NCBI GenBank assembly: GCA_943328885.2
Contig: CALQBT020000051.1
Span: 1-10,564, forward strand
DNA from: Bordetella parapertussis
GTDB lineage: Bacteria > Pseudomonadota > Gammaproteobacteria > Burkholderiales > Burkholderiaceae_C
Reading direction: 5' to 3'
DNA length: 10,564 nucleotides
The notes under the pieces were generated by a model. The model did no database searches. It was not told the origin of the DNA and worked only from the letters and a program-made list of their open reading frames with translations. Of the stretch, positions 1 to 7,233 are shown one piece after another. The translations under genes and the position numbers were made by a program. The stretch's first letter is position 1. Every line of letters begins with the position of its first letter.

Positions 1-1
1 C

Positions 2-403
2 CGCGGGCTGGTGCCTGAGCTGACCGTCGAGGAGAACATCCTGGTGCCGGTCTGGACCAACAAGTCGCTGAAAGAAGCCGAGCGACTGGCGCTGGTCTAC
101 CGCGTGCTGCCCGAGCTGATCGAGATGCGCGAGCGCCGAGCCCTGCTGCTGTCGGGCGGCCAGCAAAAACTCGTCGCGCTGGCGCGAGCGCTGGCCGTGG
201 GCACCAGACTGCTGCTGCTCGACGAGCCTTTCGAGGGCGTCGCGCCGGCGCTGTCCAAGCGCTTGGGCGACGTGATCGCCGGCCTGAAGGGCAGCGCGGT
301 GTCGGTGCTGATCGCGCAGAGCGACTTGAATCACTCGCGCAAGCTGGTCGACGCCGAGTTCGTCATCGAGCGCGGCGCCAACGTGACGCTGGCGGCCGCT
401 TGA
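2..403 (+). CDS. LivF-like ABC transporter ATP-binding protein, 5' partial
   Basis: This is the C-terminal part of an ABC ATPase that would power import of an amino acid or organic acid through a LivH/LivM-type channel. The reading frame is open from the first bases of the window (Arg-Gly-Leu-Val before PELTVEEN), so the start and Walker A lie upstream; the GTG at 11 is internal, not a start. Visible parts are the PELTVEEN segment typical of LivF, the ABC signature LSGGQQ, the Walker B LLLLDEP with its catalytic Glu, and a switch region reading IAQSD where LivF proteins usually have VEQN. The protein ends at a TGA after a short variable tail. It differs clearly from the complete LivF at 2585-3289, so it belongs to a second transporter whose other genes should lie to the left. 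Assignment to the LivF family is solid; the substrate is unknown. Confidence 0.9.
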   Translation, partial: RGLVPELTVEENILVPVWTNKSLKEAERLALVYRVLPELIEMRERRALLLSGGQQKLVALARALAVGTRLLLLDEPFEGVAPALSKRLGDVIAGLKGSAVSVLIAQSDLNHSRKLVDAEFVIERGANVTLAAA

Positions 404-443
404 CCAAGCCTCGAGCGGCAATCGCCCATTGGCAAGGCCATGC

Positions 444-467
444 GCCGCCAGCGATGCGTTTGGCGGC
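444..467. other. Hairpin between the partial LivF gene and the CoA ligase gene
   Basis: GCCGCCA at 444-450 and TGGCGGC at 461-467 form a perfect 7-bp stem around a 10-nt loop. It lies in the 110-bp gap after the transporter gene and about 45 bp before the ligase start. There is no T-run after it, so it is not a textbook intrinsic terminator. It may weaken read-through or be chance in GC-rich DNA. Confidence 0.3.
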
Positions 468-513
468 CATCCACTGAAACTTGCCGGCGCGCGGCCTGGA
501 CCGCTGCCAAGCC

Positions 514-2055
514 ATGAACTCAATCCCCTTCGAAAACCTGGCCAGCCTGCTGGCCGGCCATCCCAACGCTGCGGCGCTGCGCGATGATCAGCAGGCTCTG
601 GGCCGCGAGCAACTGCTGGCAGGCGCAGGCCATGCAGCGCGCGCACTACACCAGCTGGGCTTGCGGCGCGGCGACGCGTTCGCCGTCTGGCTGCCCAACG
701 GCGCAGCCTGGCTGCAACTGCTGTTTGCCGCGGCCCACCTCGGCCTGCTGGTCGTGCCGGTCAGTACCCGCTACAAGCCGGCCGAAGTCGGCCACCTGCT
801 CAAGGTTTCGCGGGCTCGCCTGCTGGTCCATCCCAACCAGTTTCTGGGCGAGGACCGGGAGGCTGTGGCGCAAGCGCTGCTGGCCGAAACGCCGACGCTC
901 GAGCAGCTGCTGGCGGTTGATGACGCGACCGCTTTGATCCCGTTCGAGGCCACGCGCGCGCTGCCGCTGCCCGCGCAGGCCGGTCAGGCGGGCGACCTGC
1001 TGTGCTGCTTCAGCACCTCGGGCACCACCGGCGCGCCCAAGCTGGCAGCGCACGACCATGCCAGCATCGTGCGCCATGCGCTGCAGGTGGCCCGCGCGAT
1101 GGACCTGCGCCCGGGCGACGCAATGCTGTGCGCGCTGCCGCTGTTCGGCGTGTTCGGCTTCATGACCGCGCTGGCTGCTTTGGCCGCCGGCGCGAGCTGC
1201 GTGCTGATGCCGATCTTCGACGCTGGCGCTGCTGCGCAGTCGATCGCCAACCAACGCGTCAGCCACGCCGTCGGCGCTGATTCGATGTTCGTCCCGATGC
1301 TCAAGATCCCGGACGCTGACTTCAGCAGCCTGCGCCGTCTCGCGTTGGCTGATTTCGCCGGGCTGACGCTGCAGCTCACGCAGCAGGCCGATACGCTGGG
1401 CATCCGCTGCTCGGGCACCTACGGCTCGTCCGAGGTGTTCTCGCTGATGTCGCTGCAGGATTGGCAGGGGCCGGCCGACCAGCGCGCGCTGGCCGGTGGC
1501 ACGCCGGTCGACCCGGCGATAGCGATCCGCGTCGTCGACCCGCAGACCGGCCAGCCCGTGGCCGATGGCCAAGCCGGCGAGCTGCAGATCCGTGGTCCCA
1601 ACGTGTTGGCGCAGTACCTCAACAACCCCGAGGCCACGGCCCGCGCACTGGACGCCGAGGGCTGGTTCCGCTCGGGCGATCTGGCCACCGCCCAGGGACA
1701 GCGCTTCCACTACCTGGCGCGCATCGGCGACAGCCTGCGGCTGCGCGGTTACCTGGTGAACCCGGCGGAGATCGAGGCCTGCTTGATGCAGCACCCGGCA
1801 GTCGCGGGCGCCCAGGTGGTCGGCGTCAAGGTCCCGGGTGTCGGCGACCAGGCCATCGCCTTCGTCGTGCTGGCGCTGATCGACCCGGGCGAGGACGCGC
1901 TGCTGGCGCATTGCCGGCAGCACATGGCGTCGTACAAGGTCCCGCAGCGAGTGCGGGTGCTGACCTCTTTCCCTAGCCTGGAAGGACCGAATGGCGTGAA
2001 GATCCAGAAGCGCTTGCTGCGCGAAATGGCCAGCGACTTGTCGGCCGCCCGCTGA
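514..2055 (+). CDS. AMP-forming acyl/aryl-CoA ligase (class I adenylate-forming enzyme)
   Basis: The enzyme should activate a carboxylic acid with ATP to an acyl-adenylate and then transfer it to CoA in the cytoplasm. Core motifs are in the expected order, numbered from the ATG at 514 (513 aa): the phosphate-binding loop STSGTTGAPK at 167-176, the adenine-binding GTYGSSE at 301-307, GWFRSGD at 383-389, the hinge region GYLVNPAEIE at 412-421, and a C-terminal NGVKIQK whose Lys near 496 is the likely adenylation lysine. The length is normal for the family. An in-frame TTG at 481 would add 11 residues of non-conserved sequence, so the ATG was preferred; neither has a strong ribosome binding site. 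A thioesterase gene follows after 19 nt and a Liv-type importer is convergent, which suggests an organic acid taken up by the cell as substrate. Aryl or arylacetic acid is a guess; fatty or other acids remain possible. Confidence 0.93.
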   Translation: MNSIPFENLASLLAGHPNAAALRDDQQALGREQLLAGAGHAARALHQLGLRRGDAFAVWLPNGAAWLQLLFAAAHLGLLVVPVSTRYKPAEVGHLLKVSRARLLVHPNQFLGEDREAVAQALLAETPTLEQLLAVDDATALIPFEATRALPLPAQAGQAGDLLCCFSTSGTTGAPKLAAHDHASIVRHALQVARAMDLRPGDAMLCALPLFGVFGFMTALAALAAGASCVLMPIFDAGAAAQSIANQRVSHAVGADSMFVPMLKIPDADFSSLRRLALADFAGLTLQLTQQADTLGIRCSGTYGSSEVFSLMSLQDWQGPADQRALAGGTPVDPAIAIRVVDPQTGQPVADGQAGELQIRGPNVLAQYLNNPEATARALDAEGWFRSGDLATAQGQRFHYLARIGDSLRLRGYLVNPAEIEACLMQHPAVAGAQVVGVKVPGVGDQAIAFVVLALIDPGEDALLAHCRQHMASYKVPQRVRVLTSFPSLEGPNGVKIQKRLLREMASDLSAAR

Positions 2056-2074
2056 CCCATTCTCGAGGAACCCC

Positions 2075-2506
2075 ATGCCACATGACGCCGCGCCGAAAGA
2101 CCTAGACCACTACCCGTTCTGGACCGAGGAGAAGCTGCGCAACGCCGACACCGACCGCCTAGGTCATGTCAACAACGCAGTGTTCGCGACCTTCTTCGAG
2201 GCCGGCCGGATCGAGGTGCTGGGCGATCCACGCATCGCCGCCATCACCGCGACGACCAGCATCGTCGTGGTCAGGCTGCTGATCGACTACAAAAAAGAGC
2301 TGTTCTTCCCCGGCCGGGTTCGCATCGGCACGCGCACCGCGAAGGTCGGCAGGACCTCGTTCCAGTTCGAGCAGAGCTTGCAGTCGGCCGACGGTGAACA
2401 CGGCCATGCTGAGGCCACCTGTGTGCTGATCGACAAGGCCAGCCACAAACCAACGCCGGTGTCCGAGGCCTTGCGCAGCTTCCTGCTCGACCCGCAAGGT
2501 CGATAG
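2075..2506 (+). CDS. Acyl-CoA thioesterase, 4HBT/YbgC-like hot-dog fold
   Basis: This 143-aa protein should hydrolyse an acyl- or aryl-CoA to the free acid and CoA. The N-terminal stretch NADTDRLGHVNN at residues 23-34 matches the active-site signature of the 4-hydroxybenzoyl-CoA thioesterase/YbgC family, with Asp27 as the likely catalytic acid. The following FATFFEAGRIEVL is the usual start of the long hot-dog helix. Length is normal; such proteins usually act as dimers or tetramers. The start is supported by GAGGAA at 2065-2070, 4 nt before the ATG. The gene follows the CoA ligase after 19 nt and is very probably co-transcribed. A ligase and a thioesterase side by side suggests release of trapped CoA or a final hydrolysis step, but the sequence does not fix the acyl group. 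Confidence 0.92.
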   Translation: MPHDAAPKDLDHYPFWTEEKLRNADTDRLGHVNNAVFATFFEAGRIEVLGDPRIAAITATTSIVVVRLLIDYKKELFFPGRVRIGTRTAKVGRTSFQFEQSLQSADGEHGHAEATCVLIDKASHKPTPVSEALRSFLLDPQGR

Positions 2507-2543
2507 CGGGCCCTTTCAAGCAAATGTGGCTTTGCGGCTTGAT

Positions 2544-2581
2544 CCCCACGGGGGGCCGGCCGGCTTCGGCCGGCCTTGGGG
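2544..2581. terminator. Likely bidirectional terminator with a UUCG-capped stem
   Basis: A 7-bp perfect GC stem (2558-2564 with 2569-2575) closes a C(UUCG)G tetraloop at 2565-2568, one of the most stable RNA loops. An outer arm CCCCA at 2544-2548 pairs with TGGGG at 2577-2581. It sits in the 78-bp gap between the convergent thioesterase (ends 2506) and LivF (ends 2585), exactly where a shared terminator is expected. No strong T-run follows in either direction, so the efficiency is unproven. Confidence 0.65.
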
Positions 2582-2584
2582 CGC

Positions 2585-3289
2585 TCAGTACAGGTCCATC
2601 AGCGCTGCGTTGTCGGAGAGTTCAGAAGGCAAGGCTTCGCGCACCATGCGGCCGGCCTTCATCACGACCACCCGGTCTGACACCTTGAGCGCTTCGCGCA
2701 CGTTCTGCTCGACCAGCAAGATGCTCATGCCGCGCGCTTGCTGCAACGCACGGATCGGCTGCATCAAGTCCTGGAACAGCTTGGGCGCCAGTCCTATCGA
2801 AGGCTCGTCCATGATCAGACAACGCGGCTGGCCGAGCAGCGCGCGGCCTATCGACACCATCTGCTGCTGGCCCCCGGACAACAGGCCGGCGCGCTTGGTG
2901 TAGAAGCCCTTGACCGGCGGCAGCACCGACAAGACCCAGTCGATGCGCTCGGCGCGCTCAGTCTTGGCAATGCGGGCCAGGCCCAGGCGCCAAATCTCCT
3001 CGACCGTCAGGCTGGGGAACACGCCTCGCCCTTCGGGCATCAGCGCGATGCCCAGGTCGGCCAGCTGGCTCGGCAAATGCGCCGCCAACACCTGGCCGTC
3101 GACTTCCATGCGGCCGCTGCTGGGCTTGATCAGCCCGAACAAGGCCCGCATCAGCGTCGATTTGCCAGCACCGTTGTGGCCGATCAGGCACAGCACCTCG
3201 CTGGGCTTGAGCTCTATCGAGACATCCATCAGCACCGGTTTGCCACCGTAGCCGACATGCAGGCCTTGCGCCTTGAGCACCGCTGTCAT
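2585..3289 (-). CDS. livF: LivF-family ABC transporter ATP-binding protein
   Basis: This is one of the two ATPase subunits of the Liv-type importer encoded by the - strand operon. The 234-aa length is normal. Motifs in order are Walker A GHNGAGKST at 37-45, the LivF-typical MPEGRGVFPSLTVEE at about 84-98, the signature LSGGQQ at 137-142, Walker B CLIMDEP at 157-163 and the EQN switch at 194-196 that replaces the usual histidine in LivF proteins. All catalytic elements look intact, so this subunit should hydrolyse ATP. It starts 3 nt after the LivG stop and is the last gene of the operon, ending at the hairpin shared with the thioesterase. The gene name marks the family; transport of leucine/isoleucine/valine is not implied. 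Confidence 0.95.
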   Translation of the reverse strand: MTAVLKAQGLHVGYGGKPVLMDVSIELKPSEVLCLIGHNGAGKSTLMRALFGLIKPSSGRMEVDGQVLAAHLPSQLADLGIALMPEGRGVFPSLTVEEIWRLGLARIAKTERAERIDWVLSVLPPVKGFYTKRAGLLSGGQQQMVSIGRALLGQPRCLIMDEPSIGLAPKLFQDLMQPIRALQQARGMSILLVEQNVREALKVSDRVVVMKAGRMVREALPSELSDNAALMDLY

Positions 3290-3292
3290 CGC

Positions 3293-4048
3293 TTAAGCCC
3301 GCTCACCAAAGTAGATCGACGCGAGCGCCGGGTCGGACAGGATGCTCTGCGGATCGCCCTCGGCGAGCAAGCGGCCCTGGTCGAGAAAGGCGATGCGGTC
3401 CGAGATGCCTTTGACGATGTCGAGGTTGTGCTCGATGATGCAGATCGTGATGCCGCGACCGACCTGGTCGCGCAGCAGCTTGATGAAACGCTCGTACGAG
3501 CGCGGGTCCAGGCCCGAGGCCGGCTCATCAAGCAGCCACAACCTGGCGCCTGCGCTGAGGATGCGCGCGATCGACAGGAACTTGCGCTCGGCATAAGCCA
3601 GATCGATCGCACGGGTGTGGCGGTGGTCGGCCAGCCCGACTTGCTCAAGCGCGGACTCGGCACGCGCCAAGCGCTCGGCAGCAGCAGCACGGCCGCCTGA
3701 CTGCCACAGCCAGGACCTGCGCTCGGTCACCGTCAGCGCGTTCTCCAGCACCGTCATCTGGTTGAACAGCTTGAGATCTTGAAAAGTCCTGCCGATGCCA
3801 GCCTGCGCGATTTTCCAATGCGGCTGGCCTTTGATCGATCGGCCCAGCCAACAAACGTCGCCGGCGTCGGGCTCGAGCTGCCCGGTAATCAGGTTGAACA
3901 GCGTCGTCTTGCCCGCGCCGTTCGGGCCGACCAGCGTCGTGATGATGCCTTCGCGCAAGGCCAGCGAGACCCCGTCGACCGCTTTCAGCCCGCCGAAGGT
4001 AATCGCCAGACCCTGGGTCTCGAGCAGGATGTTGGGCGATTCGCTCAC
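3293..4048 (-). CDS. livG: LivG-family ABC transporter ATP-binding protein with altered signature motif
   Basis: This is the second ATPase of the importer, 251 aa from the GTG at 4048. Walker A GPNGAGKTT is at 41-49, the Q-loop GIGRTFQ ends at Gln90, Walker B LWLLDEP is at 170-176, and the switch His is in IIEHN near 207. The ABC signature is unusual: LAYAER at 150-155 stands where LivG proteins normally have LSYGQQ or LSYGEQ, so the signature glycine is Ala. The reading frame is open further up to 4228, but that part overlaps the LivM gene in another frame and does not resemble LivG. The GTG overlaps the LivM stop as GTGA, which fixes the start and suggests translational coupling. The pairing with an intact LivF could make one ATP site stronger than the other. 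Confidence 0.93.
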   Translation of the reverse strand: MSESPNILLETQGLAITFGGLKAVDGVSLALREGIITTLVGPNGAGKTTLFNLITGQLEPDAGDVCWLGRSIKGQPHWKIAQAGIGRTFQDLKLFNQMTVLENALTVTERRSWLWQSGGRAAAAERLARAESALEQVGLADHRHTRAIDLAYAERKFLSIARILSAGARLWLLDEPASGLDPRSYERFIKLLRDQVGRGITICIIEHNLDIVKGISDRIAFLDQGRLLAEGDPQSILSDPALASIYFGERA

Positions 4049-4926
4049 GCGCCAGCCTTTGACTTCGCGGCCCACAGGCCGCCCGGACGGTAGATCATCA
4101 ACAAGACCATCGCCAGACCGTAGATGATCTGCTGGATCGAGCCCACCTCGGTCTGCGGCAAGCCCGGCAAAAACGACAGCACAGCCGGCAGCAACAAGAT
4201 CAACACCGTGCCCACCACGGGCCCCCACAGCGTCGCTGTGCCGCCGATGATCACCATCGCCATCAGGTAGACCGAGGTGTCGAGCGTGAAGCTCTCGACA
4301 TTGATGAAGCTGAGAAAGAAGGCGTAGAGCGAGCCCGCAACCGCCGCCAGTGCCGACGACACGACGACAGCCATGGTCTTGATCACCGCGACGTTCTTGC
4401 CGGCGGCCGATGCCGCGGTCTCATCGTCGCGGATCGCCTTCAGGCTGCGACCAAAGCTGGAGTTCACCAAGCGCGAAACGCCCCACATCACCAACGCCAG
4501 GCAGACCAGCGCCAAGACCAGGTATTGCAGCGGGCTGCTGATCTCGAAACCCGGAAACCTGGCCGGCGGGATGTTGGTGATGCCGCCGATGCCACCGGTG
4601 ACCGCCTTCCACTCCGAGAACAAGGTCAGCGCCAACATCTGCAGCCCTAACGAAGCAGCGACGAAGTACTCGCCCCGCACCCGCAAGGCCGGCAAAGCCA
4701 GCGCCAGCGACAGCAGGCCCGCGACCGACATGCCCGCAGCAGTCGCGAGCAAAAAGCCGCCGCCGAGCTTGATCGCCACCAGCGCGGCGGTGTAGGCGCC
4801 GATGCCGAAGAACGCCGCATGCGCCATCGAGAAAATGCCGGCATAGCCGAGCACGAAGTTCAGCGTGACCGCGAGGATCGCGTTGATCGTGATCAGCACG
4901 GCCAGGTTGTTGAGGTAGGCCCACAT
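4045..4926 (-). CDS. livM: LivM-family ABC transporter permease
   Basis: This inner-membrane protein of 293 aa forms half of the transport channel with the LivH-like subunit. It is strongly hydrophobic with about eight predicted membrane segments. The stretch LNFVLGYAGIFSMAHAAFFG near residues 23-42 matches the conserved N-terminal LivM pattern. The loop FGRSLKAIRDDETAASAAG near residue 160 is the typical cytoplasmic coupling region that contacts the ATPases. The ATG at 4926 has a plausible AGGA upstream, about 9 nt away. The gene begins 15 nt after LivH ends and its stop overlaps the LivG start, so it is inside one operon. Family assignment is firm; the substrate is not known. Confidence 0.95.
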   Translation of the reverse strand: MWAYLNNLAVLITINAILAVTLNFVLGYAGIFSMAHAAFFGIGAYTAALVAIKLGGGFLLATAAGMSVAGLLSLALALPALRVRGEYFVAASLGLQMLALTLFSEWKAVTGGIGGITNIPPARFPGFEISSPLQYLVLALVCLALVMWGVSRLVNSSFGRSLKAIRDDETAASAAGKNVAVIKTMAVVVSSALAAVAGSLYAFFLSFINVESFTLDTSVYLMAMVIIGGTATLWGPVVGTVLILLLPAVLSFLPGLPQTEVGSIQQIIYGLAMVLLMIYRPGGLWAAKSKAGA

Positions 4927-4941
4927 CGGCGCTCGTCCTGT

Positions 4942-5817
4942 CTATTTCGCGTTCTGCGCCCGGCCCAGGAAACCGGCGGGCCTGAAGATGATGAAGACGA
5001 AGAGCACGACGAAAGTCACCGCCTCGCTCCACTGCGGGTCGAGCTTCCAGACCGCGACACTCTCGGCCAGGCCCAGCAGCATGCCGCCCATTGCCGCGCC
5101 CTTGAGAGAGCCGATGCCGCCGACGATGGTCGCGGCCAGGCTGATCAGCATGATGTGCGAGCCCATGCCGGGGTTGATGCCCTGCGAGACAGCTGTCAGC
5201 GCTGCCGCCGGCACGACCAAGGCCGATCCGAGTGCGAACGCGACCTGCGCCAGCCGGGTCGGCTCGAGGCCGAAGATCCGCACCAGGTCCGGGTTGTCAG
5301 ACAGCGCGCGCAAGCCGGTGCCGACCTGGGTTCGCGCCAGGAACAGGTTCAGCCCGAAGTAAAAGACCAGCCCGACGGCGATCGCAACCCCGGCGATCGG
5401 CGCGACGAACAGGTTGGGCGCGATCTCGACCGACCGCGACAGCTCAGCGCTGACGGTCTCGAAGCCGCGACCGAAAACCGTCCCGACCAGGTTTTGCACC
5501 ACGATCTGCATGCCGAATGCGGCGATGAAGACGGTGAAGAAAGCGCCCTCGTGGCGCTGGATAGGCCGGTAGATGAATCTCTCCATGAACAGCCCGAACA
5601 GCACCACCGCAACGACCGCCAGCGCGACGCTGGCCAGCCAGTGCCATTTCAGCGCCGTCATGCCCCACCAGAACAGGTAGCCGGCCAGCGTGAAAGACGC
5701 GCCGTGCGCGACATGGAACACCTTGGTCGAGCCGAAGATCAGCGCAAAACCAACGGCGGTCAGACCGTAGATCGCACCGAGCTGCAGCCCGTTGACCAGC
5801 AGTTGAAGCAGCAGCAC
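4942..5817 (-). CDS. livH: LivH-family ABC transporter permease
   Basis: This is the other channel-forming membrane subunit, 291 aa with about eight hydrophobic segments. The N-terminus LLLQLLVNGLQLGAIYGLTA, followed by a GFALIFGSTKVFHVAHG pattern, is the hallmark of LivH permeases. The cytoplasmic loop with RTQVGTGLRALSDNPD near residues 156-171 is the usual ATPase coupling loop. Translation should start at the GTG at 5817, with GAGAGG at 5826-5831 eight nt upstream. The gene starts 18 nt after the binding-protein stop. It works with LivM, LivG, LivF and the periplasmic protein encoded upstream. Confidence 0.95.
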   Translation of the reverse strand: MLLLQLLVNGLQLGAIYGLTAVGFALIFGSTKVFHVAHGASFTLAGYLFWWGMTALKWHWLASVALAVVAVVLFGLFMERFIYRPIQRHEGAFFTVFIAAFGMQIVVQNLVGTVFGRGFETVSAELSRSVEIAPNLFVAPIAGVAIAVGLVFYFGLNLFLARTQVGTGLRALSDNPDLVRIFGLEPTRLAQVAFALGSALVVPAAALTAVSQGINPGMGSHIMLISLAATIVGGIGSLKGAAMGGMLLGLAESVAVWKLDPQWSEAVTFVVLFVFIIFRPAGFLGRAQNAK

Positions 5818-5835
5818 GCCGGCGACCTCTCAGCG

Positions 5836-6963
5836 TCAGTTCGGCGCGAGATTGGCCTTGACGACCTTGGTCGTGCCGTTGTCGACCTCGTTGAGTTGCA
5901 GCGGCATCGACACCGTGCCATTGGGCAGAAACACCATGCGCCCGCCCGCGACATCGAAGCTGGCGCTGCGCAGACGCTGCTTGAGCAGGTTCTCGCCGGT
6001 GATCGGCAAGCCGGCTTTCTCTAGCGCTTGCGCGAGTTTGACGAACACCATCACCGCGTTGTAATAGTTGGCGGTATAGGCGTTGGGCTCCTTGCCCTTC
6101 TTGGCCTTCCAGTCGCTGGCCAGGCGCTGCGACACCGCGTCGGCGGCCCAGTTGATCGACTGGGTCGGGAACAGCGCACCCTTGGCTTCGGGCAGTTGCA
6201 GCACAGCCGGCACCGAGAATGCCGAGTAGCTGGCAATCTGCTGCTTGACGCCGTTGTCGCGCAGCTGCTTGATGATCTGCGCCTGCTGCGCGCCGAACGA
6301 GGCGATGAACACCACGTCGGGTTGCGACTCGCGCACCTTGGCGGCGATGCCCGAGAACTGCTGCGAAGCCCGCGGCACCTGCAGCGCCGTGACGAGCGAA
6401 CCGCCGTTCTTCGGCACATGGATTTCCAGCTCTTTCTTGATCGCTTCACCGGCCGGGTCATCGACATAGATCAGCGCGACCTTCTTCCAGCCACGCTCCT
6501 TGATCAGGTAAGGCGCGAAAGCCTGGACCTCGAAATTCACCAGCGGGATCACGTTCCAGAAATAGTCGCCCAACTCGGCCAGGTCCGGGCTGACGCCGCC
6601 GCCGTTGATCGACACCACGTGGGCCTTGTCGCCAACCGGTGCAATCGCCTTGGACACGCCGGTGAAGGCCGACAGCACATAAGGCACTTTGTCGACATTG
6701 ACCAATTTGTTCATCGCGACGACGCCTTGCTGCGGCGTGGCCTGGCTGTCCTCGATCAGCATCACGAGCTTCTTGGACAGCATCTTGTCGGCATTGGCAT
6801 GCTCGACCGCGATCGCCGCAGCGCTGGCGAACTGCTCGCCGTACTCGGCATTGGGTCCGCTCATCGGCAGGTTGGCGCCGATCCGGATGTCCTGCGCCCT
6901 GAGCGGCGAGGCCGCAAAGACGGAAGCCACGGCCAGCAGGCCTAGCAGTTTGGGCAATGTCAT
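5836..6963 (-). CDS. Periplasmic substrate-binding protein of the Liv-type importer
   Basis: This 375-aa protein should capture the substrate in the periplasm and deliver it to LivH/LivM. Residues 1-23 are a clear Sec signal peptide (Lys5, a hydrophobic core, cleavage likely after LRA), with mature protein starting QDIRIGANLPMSGPNAEYGEQ. That opening, the EDSQATPQQGV stretch and the NYYNAVMVFVKLAQALEKAG stretch are typical of the type I periplasmic-binding fold of LivJ/LivK relatives. The ATG at 6963 was chosen over an upstream in-frame ATG at 6996 because GGAG (6971-6974) lies 7 nt before it and the signal peptide starts there. It is the first gene of the operon. Homologues bind amino acids, aromatic acids, urea or amides, so the ligand is open. 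Confidence 0.94.
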   Translation of the reverse strand: MTLPKLLGLLAVASVFAASPLRAQDIRIGANLPMSGPNAEYGEQFASAAAIAVEHANADKMLSKKLVMLIEDSQATPQQGVVAMNKLVNVDKVPYVLSAFTGVSKAIAPVGDKAHVVSINGGGVSPDLAELGDYFWNVIPLVNFEVQAFAPYLIKERGWKKVALIYVDDPAGEAIKKELEIHVPKNGGSLVTALQVPRASQQFSGIAAKVRESQPDVVFIASFGAQQAQIIKQLRDNGVKQQIASYSAFSVPAVLQLPEAKGALFPTQSINWAADAVSQRLASDWKAKKGKEPNAYTANYYNAVMVFVKLAQALEKAGLPITGENLLKQRLRSASFDVAGGRMVFLPNGTVSMPLQLNEVDNGTTKVVKANLAPN

Positions 6964-6996
6964 CGCAAATCTCCATGCTTTCGGGTGAGTCGGCAT

Positions 6997-7008
6997 TGTT
7001 GGCCAACA
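6997..7008. promoter_or_regulatory. Perfect 12-bp palindrome, possible operator
   Basis: TGTTGGCCAACA is its own reverse complement over all 12 bases. It ends 34 bp before the binding-protein start codon, where a repressor site or a leader element could control the transport operon. No regulator gene is visible in the window. A palindrome of this length in a short intergenic region is suggestive but not proof. Confidence 0.4.
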
Positions 7009-7117
7009 TCCTGCGCTCAGAGGCGAAGATGACCAAGTGATTACCCTTATTGGCCCGAGGCAATCCGAAGCGCGACCGCTTGCGATCGAAGATCTGACCC
7101 ATCCCCGGACACCTGGC

Positions 7118-7142
7118 TTTCAATCAGCCATTCGGATTGAAA
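7118..7142. promoter_or_regulatory. 25-bp dyad with 8-bp arms, candidate operator
   Basis: TTTCAATC at 7118-7125 and GATTGAAA at 7135-7142 are perfect inverted repeats separated by 9 bp. The arm-to-arm distance is about two helical turns, as expected for a dimeric transcription factor. It lies roughly midway between the divergent genes and next to a TATCAT hexamer. The arms are AT-rich against a GC-rich background, which makes chance less likely. The protein that would bind is unknown. Confidence 0.45.
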
Positions 7143-7233
7143 TATCATGCAAAGCACCTCGAAGTGATGCCGCAGCGCCCGGCTGCGAGGCAGCCATCCA
7201 AGCACCGGCCCGCCGGAGACAAGGCCAAGCGAC

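Larger units (their letters stand above)
6964..7233. promoter_or_regulatory. Divergent intergenic region upstream of the transport operon
   Basis: These 270 bp separate the binding-protein gene (-) from the oxidoreductase remnant (+), so they should hold promoters for both. I could not find a convincing pair of -35/-10 boxes for either strand; TATCAT at 7143-7148 is the best single -10-like hexamer and has no good -35 partner. The region does hold two clean dyads, listed separately, at 6997-7008 and 7118-7142. No open frame in it looks like a gene. Confidence 0.5.

Noticed and set aside
481..513. TTG start for the CoA ligase, 11 codons upstream
   Set aside because: The added residues MPARGLDRCQA are not conserved-looking; the ATG at 514 begins the usual N-terminus.
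646..2076. Long antisense open frame of 476 codons over the CoA ligase
   Set aside because: Composition is rich in Arg, Gln, His and Ala with no domain, and it mirrors codons of a well-supported gene; it is a GC-rich shadow.
2738..3700. 320-codon + strand open frame over LivF and LivG
   Set aside because: It is antisense to two ABC ATPases with intact Walker motifs; its protein has no family features.
4049..4228. N-terminal extension of LivG
   Set aside because: These 60 codons overlap LivM in another frame and do not resemble an ATPase; the GTG at 4048 in a GTGA overlap is better.
4819..6024. 401-codon + strand open frame over LivM/LivH/binding protein
   Set aside because: It is full of Asp, Arg, Gln and His, crosses three real genes and has no recognisable motif.
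6028..6945. 305-codon + strand open frame opposite the binding-protein gene
   Set aside because: Shadow of the binding-protein gene, with Arg/His/Leu-rich composition and no ribosome binding site.
7020..7060. Possible sigma-70 promoter for the transport operon (TTGCCT with TAATCA on the - strand)
   Set aside because: The spacing is only 14 bp, too short for a normal sigma-70 promoter.
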